A DNA stretch of 64,000 nucleotides. It comes from Alisma plantago-aquatica (Eukaryota > Streptophyta > Magnoliopsida > Alismatales > Alismataceae). Below are positions 47,910-59,274 of the stretch, in pieces. The stretch covers positions 1,337,676,915-1,337,740,914 of the forward strand of contig OY856409.1 in assembly GCA_963693085.1 (NCBI GenBank), read 5' to 3'. The translations under genes and the position numbers were made by a program. The notes under the pieces were generated by a model. That model ran no database searches. It was not told the DNA's origin and saw only the letters and a program-made list of their open reading frames with translations. Numbering within the stretch: position 1 is the stretch's first letter; each line of letters starts with the position of its first letter.

Positions 47910-48791
47910 AGATGGTGTCACAGCTATGGTAGTCAGATTCTGACTATTTCAATTTTGTCTCCCAAATCAAAACCCTTACATTACAAGTGAGATGTTTACC
48001 CTAGAATTGACCTATGATTTTCATGAGATTATGAAAGGTCACTCTAGAACCATATGAGGTATACATAAGAATCATAAATAGTAAACCCTTTTGAGATGAG
48101 ACTCTAGTTTCTCATATACAATGGTGTAGGTAGTTATGACAAGCATTGTCGAATATAATGAGGGTTGACATGAGGATGTTAGTGTAAAATGATAAGAAGA
48201 TACTAACATGGAAAATATCGTGACTTGGTTTCTTGCATTGATTTTGAGCTCATTTTGTTTTATGCTGTATGACTTTTTGAAAAAAAATCTATCTTCCATT
48301 ATACTACTGTATGTATAAAAACTTCCTATGGTTTATATCGATGCTTTTTATGACCAAGTCACAATGAGTAAATGAATGAAGTATTGGTAATGGAACCCTA
48401 GAATCAGTTGGTATATATATATCCTAAATCCTAGTTGTGGTGTTTGGAATGGTGATTGGGAAGATATTTGTGTGATAAAGGTTTCGTTGATCTACCCTTT
48501 GTACCTCGTCACTTATTGGATGCTGATGTGGATCATAGGGTTGTTGGGTTAGTAACACAAGGACCTAAAACTCAACCCTAGATGGGTTGATATGTTATTT
48601 GGATGCATGATCTGTGAACAACATAAACTCCTAATTTTTTCACAACTAAAAGATACATAAGTAGCCCTAGTACCTTGATGTTTCTTAGCTTGGCTTATTA
48701 GGTTAAACCTTTCAAGGGGTGGATGGAAGTTGGTTGGTAGTATAATGATGACTGGATTTAGGGACGAGATTCTCTTTTAGGGGTGGAGTGT
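47910..48791 (+). other. Internal domain 2 of LARD-like element
   Basis: 882 bp, collinear with 42999-43884. The primer-binding-site-like TGGTGTCACAGCT is at 47913-47925 and the polypurine tract TTTTAGGGGTGGAGTGT at 48775-48791, preceded by GACGAGATTCTC as at the pol end of many gypsy elements. It is non-coding. Its last 241 bp fall within the 330-bp tandem duplication. Confidence 0.72.
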
Positions 48792-49210
48792 TGTAAAATA
48801 CCCAAACCTATCATCTCAACTCTAGAAATTATATTCCCATGACTAGGATATATTTTTTTGGTCGGTCCAAAAAGCGTGTTAGTAACACAAGGACCTAAAA
48901 CTCAACCCTAGATGGGTTGATATGTTATTTGGATGCATGATCTGTGAACAACATAAACTCCTAAATTTTTCACAACTAAAAGATACATAAGTAGACCTAG
49001 TACCTTGATGTTTCTTAGCTTGGCTTATTAGGTTAAACCTTTTAAGGGATGGATGGAAGTTGGTTGGAAGTATAATGATGACTGGATTTAGGGACGAGAT
49101 TCTCTTTTAGGGGTGGAGTGTTGTAAAATACCCAAACCAATCATCTCAACTCTAGAAATCATATTCCCATGACTAGGATATATTTTTTTGGTCGGTCCAA
49201 AAAGCGTGTT
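48551..49210. repeat. 330-bp tandem duplication
   Basis: Units 48551-48880 and 48881-49210 are directly repeated with exact 330-bp spacing and roughly 3 percent difference by eye. The unit spans the end of internal domain 2, the first bases of LTR C and the tail of the next insertion (TTTGGTCGGTCCAAAAAGCG). GTT occurs at all three borders, so microhomology-guided duplication is plausible. Confidence 0.92.
48792..49180 (+). repeat. LARD-like LTR, copy C, first segment (duplicated start)
   Basis: The LTR start TGTAAAATACCCAAACC appears at 48792 and, through the 330-bp duplication, again at 49122. Only the first 60 bases or so of the LTR precede the next insertion; the LTR resumes at 50701. Confidence 0.75.
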
Positions 49211-50700
49211 ACTATATTACCAAAACTTTAGGTACAAAATAATTTGCGCCCCCATTACAACCCTGGATGAACACATCCAAAACAACAAGAGAAAAAAAAC
49301 TAAACAAAAGCTACACAATAGCCATCTACCTAGATAAAAGAAAAGGACAGACCCGCAATACTAACTCAAGAGGTAACAGAGAAACTGAAATGACTCTCCA
49401 AACTACACATGCCAACACTGGCAATAGGCTCATCCTCTGAAATTGTGGCAACATGGGCAGCCGAAACCATCACTTCAGCAACCTGGGAACCTCAGGAGCA
49501 ATATAGCAGAAACTCCACTGCTCTCATCCAGTTCTTCGAGTTTCTGACAAGCAAAGGAAACCACCAAGAGGACCTGGCTATTTCTTTATGCAAGAACCAA
49601 AGACCAAGCATCGAATGCTGCTGTTTGCACAGCAGCACCCCACAAGAACCCAAGGGGTGAACCTCCTGTCAACCATCTTCTCAAAGAAGACTATAAAGAA
49701 CAACTGAACAGACTGAAACAAAGCTCCATTCAACCATCATATTACTCCTTCACACATGGCAGCATAATCATCCTCTGAGGTTAGTGGTAAGAAGAAATAC
49801 AAAGCTTGAATGCAGGCTCCAAACAAAACTGAATAGAGTCTTGGTGAATTGGACGAGAAGATAGAGACAAAAACATGGAATCACAGAACCTTCTGTTTGC
49901 ACAGAAGAATCATGATAAGAGACCCGAAGGCCCTAGTGTTGGACGGCAGTTAGAAGCAAGAAACAGGAGGTCAACATCTAGCCTATTGGAAGATACTGGC
50001 TAGCAGACCTTGTCATTGTTGAGCTGTAGGAGACCTTCCTTCTCACCGACGAGGAACTACTTGAAGAAAGAGTTGTCGAAGATGAGTTGGAGGTCCATGG
50101 ACCCTCACATCCAGAACATTCCCTATGAGCATGTCCTAGAGTGTGGCCTCCAGACAAGGAAACAATGCCCTGGTCGGTGAGTCCCATTTGGACGATGAAG
50201 ACTTCCTCAGATGGTCACTACCCTTGGTGGTAGTAGACCCATCCATTGAACACCTGGTGTGCGAGGATCCTGGAAACTCGGAAGCCCGAGTCTAGGCAAT
50301 ATCTCACACAGAGACTTCCTCAAAGAGAACCAGCCAATGTCCCCCCATGGAGCATTGGCAGCAGGGGCGCATCGCCAGCAGACAGGATCGCCGGTGGAGG
50401 GAACGTGCCGCCAATCCGGTCGAAAGAAGCAATCCGCCCAGCGATAGGGCCCACTCACCGTCAAAATCCCACGACACATCGAGGACATAGACGAGGGACT
50501 TCTCCACCCATGAAGGCTTGATATCCTTGGAGGGAAGAGAAAGAGGTGCTGGTGAGGTTGGGAGGAAACCCTATCAACACCTGCGTGATGGAGCATCAAG
50601 CATGATCTGGATCTGGTTGAGCGTGGCTCTATCCATCCATCTCCCTTTAACGGTATGGAGTTGACTTTTTGAAGCGCCAAACTCTGGCCCAGATACTGAT
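49181..50700 (-). mobile_element. GC-rich insertion with A tail, probably a non-LTR retroelement
   Basis: A 1.5-kb block absent from LTR copies A and B. Its composition is much more GC-rich than its surroundings, above all at 50000-50680. On the minus strand it ends CCGACCAAAAAAATATA, an A-rich tail, so a 5'-truncated non-LTR retroelement is the simplest reading. The longest minus-strand frames (50680-50207 and 50507-50304) match nothing I recognise; there is no reverse transcriptase or zinc knuckle. No clear TSD is visible, and the LTR has lost a few bases at the site. It may also hold captured sequence. Confidence 0.5.
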
Positions 50701-51546
50701 CATGAATACTTGGTTCTTTATATTTGACCTAACAAGGATAAAAGTTATGCCTTAATGAGAATTATTAATCTATATCACATATTATGTGGCAATAGGTTCT
50801 ATAATCAACATTACATATTATAATGCACTTATATTAACATAATAATTTAATTATGTGCTAACATGTAAGTGAAGTTGCATATGTTTCTTTTGCTAACTAA
50901 AATTCAAATAATGGCTAAAATATGTTTCATAAGATGTATAATATTCTTTGGAATAACAATTGGTATTTCCATTTCTACAAATATGGACAATGTTCCATTA
51001 TTTATATAAATATTGATTTAATGGACCACATAAGCTAAATAAGTAAAATATGGAATTTTGTGCATAATAATATAAGATAATTTTACAACAAAAAATATAA
51101 GATAACTCTTTTGGCAACAATGTGAAGATAATGAGACTCTGAATAAAAATTAATGATGGCAATGGTGTAATGTTATAATAATGTAATGGCGACAACCTAA
51201 AACTCTAATTGCATTGAAACTCACAAAAGGAAATCCCAAAAGTCAAACATAATTGTAAAATCATGTCCCTTGGATCCCAATTATATTGGGTGCCTAGTTT
51301 CACATTATTTAAACGATAAAAACTATCCTAATTTAAAATATGAGTTTTTCTAAAAAATATTAAATAATTGTTCAATGACTTCAAAAATTATATAAATCCA
51401 AAATTCGAATTCTATATACTAACACTAGTATATATGTTAATTTTCCTATTTTATTTGTCCCAGATTTACTTAGGAGAGAGAATATAACTTAAAGTCAAAA
51501 ATATTACATTTATTATTAAAAATCTAATATATTAAATAAGTAGTAC
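50701..51546 (+). repeat. LARD-like LTR, copy C, second segment
   Basis: Collinear with about 39455-40290 of copy A and 43950-44780 of copy B. It ends with the AGTAC target site of the chromovirus that follows. Confidence 0.82.
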
Positions 51547-54500
51547 TGTAAGGAGTCGGATCCACTAGGGGGACCACTCCCTAACACTAATATCTTGAGA
51601 CCACTATAGCAAATCCCATACATTGGAACACAATGGATGGATAGAAGGGAAGCTATATCGTTCTCAAAATAACATGGCAAGTTGATCATAAAGCAAAAAC
51701 AATGGAATGTAAAGTGTACATTTATTACATGATCCAATTATTTTGAATAACTGGTCCACATGGACATAAAAGAAAAATTAATGAAACTAAATCTAATGGA
51801 TCAGTCACAGAGGGAAACCTAGGCATCTCAGAAACTTCACGAACTACTGTTGATCAGGTTCCTCGAACCCTGGGTCCTCAAGTGTAGGCTCCTCCTCTAA
51901 GGTCACCACACACTCCTCTTCACCTGGGTGGAAAAGAACATCACCCAGAACATAGGAAACAATAAAAAGGTCAACAAAGGCTCAGTATGTACATATATAA
52001 AACACTTTGGGCATTATATAGGGTGAAAAGTGCAAAAAGAGATATTCCCACAAGAAAAGGGGGCTATTTGCAATTAGGTATGTTCAAGAGAAAAGTAACA
52101 AAAGAAATGAGGCATATTAAATTTTAGATTACAAACATGATAATAAAAGAGTGTCTTGCCATAACAATCATCCACAGATTCATATTAAAACAACAAATAT
52201 TTGCATGCATAATAATGTAGACTAAATATACCTAAAACAGGGCCATAACACCATAGGATCATGGCCTAAAAGTAAACAAGGGTGGAAACGCACACCCCGG
52301 GCGGAATACACATGCCCTATATAAGTATGGTTGTACATAAGTACCGCTGTTCTAGATAATCTAGTCAAACACACAACATGCTATAATAGAGTGGCAAGAC
52401 TATCATTTTAGTCAATATCAAATAGAAGACACAAAGCAGGAGGGGTCTAAAGACCCATATAACATGTCAAATTAATAATCATAGTAGAAAAAGAGATTCA
52501 TATCTGGAATTATAAATGTCCATGAATATTAGATTTTCAAGAGAGATAAAAGTTCAAAATATGCCTCATTAAAAGAAATTAGGTTTTAGTCAAATAATTC
52601 CCAAAATAAAATTGATGATGTACATACCTTATGACCAGACCTAGATGTTTAGTAACACCTCCTAAGCACAGGGTCAGGGTTGTCTCAACCTAGTCATAAT
52701 ATGTGCACACTCTATTAATATAAGATGTATTAAATCTTTTACTTAGAAATTGACCCTATAGTAGATTGCAAATATGGACGTGAATCCTATTCCAATAAAT
52801 CAAGCATATTTTTTTGATTTCAAAAACATATTTATATGTTTTATTTGGACAAACCAGTAATTTATTATGAATTTTATAAGTTTAAATCATTTCTGGCTAA
52901 TTACTAAATTGAATTGTCAAATACCAAATTTACCCCTGAATGAATATGTGGATCATTAAGGGTTCGCTATCACATGGACTATAGAGAAATAAAGGGGGCA
53001 TAAGTTCGGTCGACAGAGTCACATGAAAGTGAAAATTACTGATATGCCCTCATGGGTGTGACATTCATATACTGGCCACCATGGGCTGAACTGGACTTTT
53101 ATCCCAAGGATTGAAACCCCTGCGTTCAGTGCCATGGCTGCTCCATAGAGCTTGGGCCAAGGTGATAGCCTTCGATCCCAGGGCCCCAGGCGAAGGAGCA
53201 CAAAGCTCACTACCTATGACTCTTCACCCTAGACCTGGAGGACCATCGCTTTGGCCCTAAGGTAGTCGGGGTTGATATTTGTCCCAGGTGGTGATGACCA
53301 AGGAAAGACCATGTACTAACTATGGTGAAGGGGAACTCAGTGAGAAACATGATGTGATGATGGGACTTAGCAAGGTTCCACCCTATAGAGGGGTGCGCGA
53401 GGCAGCAGGCACGTGAAAGTCTGACAACTGGTGAGACCAAAGAAAACTAGTAGAGAACCACCGCCATTCACAGAACCAAGCGATGTAGGCGTTGGAACTA
53501 ACAGGAGGTCCTACCCACCATGTGGGAACCCCAACACGTCCCTTACATCAGGAGCAAATCCACAATGGGTCTCAGAGTCCAAAACTAAAGCGGGAGGTGT
53601 CGAAACTCCCACTGGCGATGACCAAAAAAGGGGACAACGGTGAGTTTGTTGACCTAGACACATAGAGCGATTCGGGGGAAAACTAATTACACTGAATGAA
53701 AGAGGGGGGGGGGGTCCGTAGATGGTTACCTCACGGTGGATTCGACTGAGGAGGAGAATTATAGCAGCTGCTCGCCGTCCTCACCGGGAAGGTGACCTGC
53801 GCCGACAATAGCTTTGAGACGCCCACACACGAAATCGACCGAAGAGGAAGCAAGAGGGGGTGCCGGAGATAGTTTCTGGAGAGGGAGATGCGAAGTGGAG
53901 CACCAGAGTTGGGGTTTCGGAAAGTGGCTGCAATGGCTGCTTGGGGGTTCAAATAGGCATTTTCACCTTAGGGTTCGATGGGGACCGAGTAAGGGATCTT
54001 ATGCTCACGAGGATGTGTGGAGTTCGTTGGCAAAGAAATCACATTGAAAGGATCAGCCCAATGTGCGAGAGCAGCCTGCAAAATATACCAACACTGCTTA
54101 TCTTGCGCGAGCTAGAAGGCAGGAGGTAGGGGACGACCATGTCCGGCTACCCAGAGAAAGAAAACTGGAAATAAACCTGATCCAACACCTTGGTCCGGAT
54201 GTGACCGAAATAAATCTATTAATCGACAAAACTTTAGGGTAAAATCATATAAAATCTATTAGGGTCTGATTGGGGGTGCATTTGATGTCCAAATGACCCC
54301 AAATTTTGAGGGTTGACTAACTAAGCAATGAGGAACTCAATTATGGGCTTAGATTTGGGTTTTGAGGTTACTTTAGCTGTTATTTAACCATAGTGCATAG
54401 TTCATTCAATTAATGAAATGAATTAGATCTAATGGTCAAAGGTGGTCAAAAGTTATCTATTTCAATGCAAATTATGAAAAATGATCTCCATGATGTATTT

Positions 54501-54560
54501 ATTAAAGTAAGGGTTAAAAAAAAGAAATAATGATTTTTACCTAGAATTGGGGATGTTACA
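51547..54560 (-). repeat. 3' LTR of Tekay-type element
   Basis: 3014 bp, on the plus strand from TGTAAGGAGTCGG to GGGGATGTTACA. It contains two G-richer zones (53000-54100) that also give meaningless open frames. A G run at 53706-53716 is absent from the partner LTR. Confidence 0.92.
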
Positions 54561-54580
54561 ACACACCACCCCTTAAAAAG
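54561..54580 (-). other. Polypurine tract of Tekay-type element
   Basis: The minus strand reads TTTTTAAGGGGTGGTGTGTT before the 3' LTR. It resembles the tract of the LARD-like element (TTTTAGGGGTGGAGTGT). Confidence 0.8.
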
Positions 54581-54596
54581 ATTTCATCCCAAAATC

Positions 54597-57500
54597 TCAA
54601 GCAAAGAGGGAGGGGTAGGTTCGCAACATCTCTTCTTTCAACTCCCAAGTAGTTTCCTCAAGACCATGGTACTTCTAGAGAATCTTCACAAGCTCAATCT
54701 CCTTTTTCTTCAATTTCTTTGTTCTGGAATCTAGGACCTTCACTGGAAACTCTTCATAGGATAGATCTTCTCATAACTCAATAGGCTCAAAAGTCAACAC
54801 ATGAGCAGGATCCTTCACATACTTCTTCAGGACAAATACATGGAACACATTGTGAATCTTGTCATAAGTGGGAGGTAGAGCTAGGTGGTAGGCACACTCC
54901 CCAACTCTATCCAAGATTTCAAATGGTCCCACATAATGAGGAATCAACTTGCCCTTGACTTTAGACCTTGTAATAGAGCAAATTGGCTTTATCTTGAGGA
55001 ACACATAATCACCAACCAAGAAGCTCACATCAGATATCTTCTTATCAGCATACACTTTTTGTCGATCTTGGGAAGCCTTCATCCTCTTCTTGATCAAATA
55101 GATCTTATCAGTCATCATCTGCATGTCATCACTCTTCATCAGTGCTCGTTCATCCACATCATCCCAGTGTAATGGTTAACGACAAGGTCGGCCATAAAGT
55201 GCTTCAAATGGCGACATACCAATGCTGGCTTAGTAACTGTTATTATAAGAAAATTCACCCAACAAAAGGTATTTGTCCCAAACACCTCCCCAATCCATCA
55301 CACAAGCACGCAACAAGTCCTCTAGAATCTATACTGTACACTCGGATTGGCCATCTGTCTGAGGATGGTATGTTGTGCTGAAACGTAGGTCAGAATCCGT
55401 CTCCTCTTATATCTTCTTCCACAAAAGAGAAGTGAGCTTCGGGTCTCGATCAGAAACTATCACCTTGGGAACTCCATGCAGGAAAACAACCTAGGCCACA
55501 TACAATTGTGCCATATCAGGAACCTTGTAGGTGCTCTTGAACGGGATAAAGTGAGCCGACTTGGTTAGGCGATCAATAACAGCCCAAACTGCATCGTACC
55601 CACGCTTTGACTTTAGAAACCCAATAACAAAATCCATAGTGATTTTCTCCCATTTCCACTCTAGTATCTCAAGTGGATGGAGAAGACCACTAGGACACTG
55701 ATGTTCAATTTTCACCTGTTGGCATGTCAAGCACTTTGCAACATAAGTAGAAATATCCTTCTTGATGTTTTTCCACCAGAAACCCCATTGTAAGTCCTTG
55801 TACATCTTTGTGGTACCAGGATGAATCGTGTACTTAGACTCATGGGCTTCACCCAGAACTCTCTGTCTCAGACCAGCAACATCAGGTATCCACAATCTAT
55901 GGCGGAAGTGGATAACACCATCCACTCCAACAGAAAACTTAGATTGTGGTTTCTTTGTCAACATCTTCATCTCATCAAGCTCAGAACTGTCCAGTTGTGC
56001 AACAATAACTTCAGAAATCCAGGTGGAAGTGATAGACAAACTAGCCATCTGCACTCTCACCTTCTCCACATAAGAGTCATCACCGAAAATAGGTAGCTCA
56101 GGTCTCCAACTCGAGACCTGTTCTAAGCCTCTCCATAAGAAGCAACTGATAGAAGCACAAGCTGCATCCTTTTTCCTACTCAGAGCATCAACAACAACAT
56201 TGCCTTTACTAGGATGATAAGTGATGGTAAAGTCATAGTCCTTGAGGTATTCCATCCATTGTCTCTGGCGCATATTCAAGTCCTTCTGAGTCATCAGGAA
56301 GCGTAGGATCTTGTGGTCACAGAAGACTTCAAACTGTACCCCATACAAGTAATGTCGCCATATCTTCAGTGCATGAACTATGGCAGCCAACTCCAGATCA
56401 TGAGTAGGCCAATTACCCTCATTAGGCTTCAATTGGCATGAGGCATATGCAATCACTCGTCCTTATTGCATAAGGATGCATCCCAACCTTAGTTTAGAAG
56501 CATAAGTGAAGATAACATAGGATTTACCCTCAACAGGTAAAGCAAGCACAGGGGTAGACGTCAAGCACTTCTTCATCTCTAAGAAACTCTTTTCACACTC
56601 AGGAGTCCAGATAAACTTTGCATCCTTGTGTGTTAGCTTTGTCATAGGAAGAGACAACTCGGAGAAATTCTATACAAATCTCCAATAGTAGCCTACCAAG
56701 CCCAGAAAACTACGTATCTCTGAGGGGTTCTTCAGTGATTTCCACTTTGTCACAACTTCAATCTTGACAAGATCCTCAGCAATACATACCGCCGAGATAA
56801 CATGGCCAAGAAACATCACCTCGTTGAGACAAAACTCGCACTTTGAGAACTTTGCATAGAGCTGATGTTCTCGTAAGGCCTGAAGAACGATCCGTAGGTG
56901 CTCACGGTGCTGGTCCATAGACTCAAAGTAAATAAGCACGTCATCGATGAACACCACAACGAAGTTGTCGAGGTAGGGATGGAAGACCCGATTCATCAGG
57001 TCCATGAAGGCAGTAGGGGCATTGGTCAGACCGAATGGCATGACCAGGAACTCATAATGCCCATAATGAGTGCAAAAAGTTGTCTTCGTACATCATCATC
57101 TTTCACCCGCATCTGGTGGTAGCCACTACACAAATCCATCTTCGAGTATACAGTAGCAGAATTCAGCTGGTCAAACAAATCATTGATGCACGGAAGAGGA
57201 TAACGATTCTTGATCGTCACTTGATTCAGCATATGATAATCCATGCACATCCGCAAGGACCCGTCTTTCTTCTTCATGAATAGAATAGGTGCTCCCCAGG
57301 AAGAGACACTAGGGCGTACAAACCCCATGTCTAGGAGCTCTTGCAGTTGCTTCTTGAGCTCGGCCAGCTCAGCAGGTGCCATGCGATAGGGTGGCTTGGA
57401 GATAGGAGTCATTCCCAATACGAGTTTGATGGAAAACTCAACTTCACATGTGGGGGGAAGTCCAGGAAGCTCGTCGAGAAAGAAATCAAGATAAACCCGA

Positions 57501-57850
57501 ATGACATCAATGTCATCCAGCACAGGTGGCATTGGATTAAGAACAACCGACACTGAGTAGGCTCTACAGCCATTTGCAATGAGATTCTTCACCTTGAGTG
57601 CGGAAATGATGAACTGTCGATGCCCTTGTTTTCTTCCTTTGATGCAGAAACACTCGCCATCGGGGTGCAACAGGCTAACCTTTTTGTCTTCACAGAAGAG
57701 GGCAACTTTGAACTTCTTGAGCCAATCCACTCCCAAGATTACATCGAAGGTCATCATATTGAGGATGATGAAGTCTGACTCAAACATATTACTAGAAATA
57801 CACAGGTCTACAGTAGGGATTTTAGGAAAGTAGAAGACATTTTACTTGTA
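54597..57850 (-). pseudogene. Tekay-type pol: RT, RNase H, integrase, chromodomain
   Basis: Reading leftwards, the protease C-terminal part is at 57787-57600 (FDVILGVDWLKKF). The reverse transcriptase is at about 57330-56680: [57 protein letters not shown] and FIDDVLIYF near 56940. RNase H is at about 56560-56180 ([19 protein letters not shown]). The integrase zinc-binding block ([11 protein letters not shown] ... CLTCQQVK) is at 55830-55720, MDFVIG near 55640 and VIVSDRDPKL near 55450. The C-terminus (about 54770-54597, VKILWKYHGLEETTWELKEE) is chromodomain-like and ends in TGA at 54597. A frameshift near 57080 and stops at about 56668, 56463 and 55490, with more beyond, kill it. Confidence 0.92.
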
Positions 57851-59094
57851 GGAGTTTCAACCTCTAGGAAATTGTCCATATACCTAGTTTCTAACCCTAA
57901 CATGGTAACAAGTTTAGATGATATGAAGGTGTTTGAGGCTCTAGAATCAAATAATGCTTTTATCAGTTGTTCAAATAAGTGCACAATACCTTCAATGATT
58001 TCGTTATCATCGATGGCTTCTACGACGTCCATGGCAAAGACATGTCCTGCACATTTCTCAACAGGTGGGCGACGTCCTTGCTGATTGTTGTTCTTCATGG
58101 GTTTTTGTGGACGAGGTTGCGACTGCGGCTGCTGGGGTGCTCGTGGATGAGCTGGTGCGGCAACCTTCTCGAGTTTGGGACATAGTGGCATGATGTGTCC
58201 ATCCTGGCCACACTCATGGCACGTCAAGTGCCTCACATCTGGTCGAGTTGCAGGCTGCACTGTAGGGCACCTACCAAGAGGGTGGTGATGCTGGCAGCGG
58301 TTGCACTTGTCACGACGATCATCGCTGAAGCCCTTCTATTTGTTGGGACTCTGAGTCGAGGGCTGAAAACCTGGATAGGCCTCCACAGCGAGGGCCTTAT
58401 CCACCATCTACTGGAAGGTGAGAGGGAGCTGTGGAATAAGAGCTCGCCCAAACAGGAAGCTTAGTCCATGTAGAAAGAGTGTAGCTCAGCGATCCTCTCC
58501 AAGTCCTATAGCATAGTGCTCCAAAAGTAGGAACCTCTGAACATAAGCAGAGACACTCATGGTTCCCTGCTTCAAGCTGTAGAATTCCTCCGCCTTCTTC
58601 TTTAAGATGGCGACACTGACGTACTTCTTGCAGAAAAGAACCAGAAAGTGCTCCCATGACATGTTGGAGGTGTCGCGAGTGCAGGCGACACCGTTCCACC
58701 AAACACGTGCTGGCCCATCCAACACGTAGGTGGTGAATCAGACCTTCTGGTGAGGAGGGCATGCCATGCCCACAAAGGTACAGTCGATGGCCAAGACCCA
58801 GTCATCGACCTTGTCCACCATCTCGATCTCTCCTTCGCCCTTGAAGTAGGGCAGCTGCATCTTGATAAACTCGGTGAGGGAGTACTCTTTGAGTTTCTCA
58901 GAAGGAGGAATGGCGTTGACATGCCCCATCACAGAATTGGCCAAAAACTAGTGCAGGACCACCAATTCTTGCTCTGCAGTAAGTGGAGGTGGAGGAGGAG
59001 GCTCTGAAAAAGGAAGAGGTGCGGTGACGACCTGGTGGCCCCCAGAGGTGGCATGTGCATCTGGTTTCGTCAGTGGCGACTCGATGAGTGGCAT
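57808..59094 (-). pseudogene. Tekay-type gag and protease active site
   Basis: A candidate start is the ATG at 59094. The capsid part (58944-58486) includes LKEYSLTEFIKMQLPYFKGE, DGPARVWWNGVAC and SWEHFLVLFCKKYV, typical of chromovirus gag. Two zinc knuckles follow, a CNRCQHHHPLGRC variant near 58300 and a regular CHECGQDGHIMPLC near 58200, then a Pro/Gln-rich linker. The protease begins near 57970 with ALFDSRASNTFIS: the catalytic Asp-Ser-Gly triplet is changed to Asp-Ser-Arg. Stops near 58736 and 58484 and a frameshift near 57815 interrupt the frame. The protein would form particles and, in pol fusion, release enzymes. Confidence 0.88.
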
Positions 59095-59259
59095 CCCGAA
59101 CTGTGGGTTCAACGGTGTAGAGTACACATCTCCTTGTCTCTTGCGGAATTGGGAGGACTCACCGCTCTTGTCCCCGAACAGATCATTTCTCCTGGAAAGG
59201 TAGATAAAGATACAAATCCTAATGCAAAATTGAGAGATACTAGATTGCCGACTGCTAAA

Positions 59260-59271
59260 GCTCTGATACCA
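59260..59271 (-). other. Primer-binding site of Tekay-type element (tRNA-Met type)
   Basis: The minus strand reads TGGTATCAGAGC, three bases inside the 5' LTR: a perfect match to the initiator tRNA-Met site. Confidence 0.9.
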
Positions 59272-59274
59272 TTT

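Noticed and set aside
50246..50521. Plus-strand frames of 91 and 62 codons in the GC-rich insertion
   Set aside because: High GC content leaves all frames open; the A tail indicates the minus strand as the sense strand.
53431..54129. Several plus-strand frames of 70-90 codons repeated at 61082-61838
   Set aside because: They lie in LTR U3/R-type sequence and are duplicated only because the LTR is; reading is not conserved between the two LTRs.
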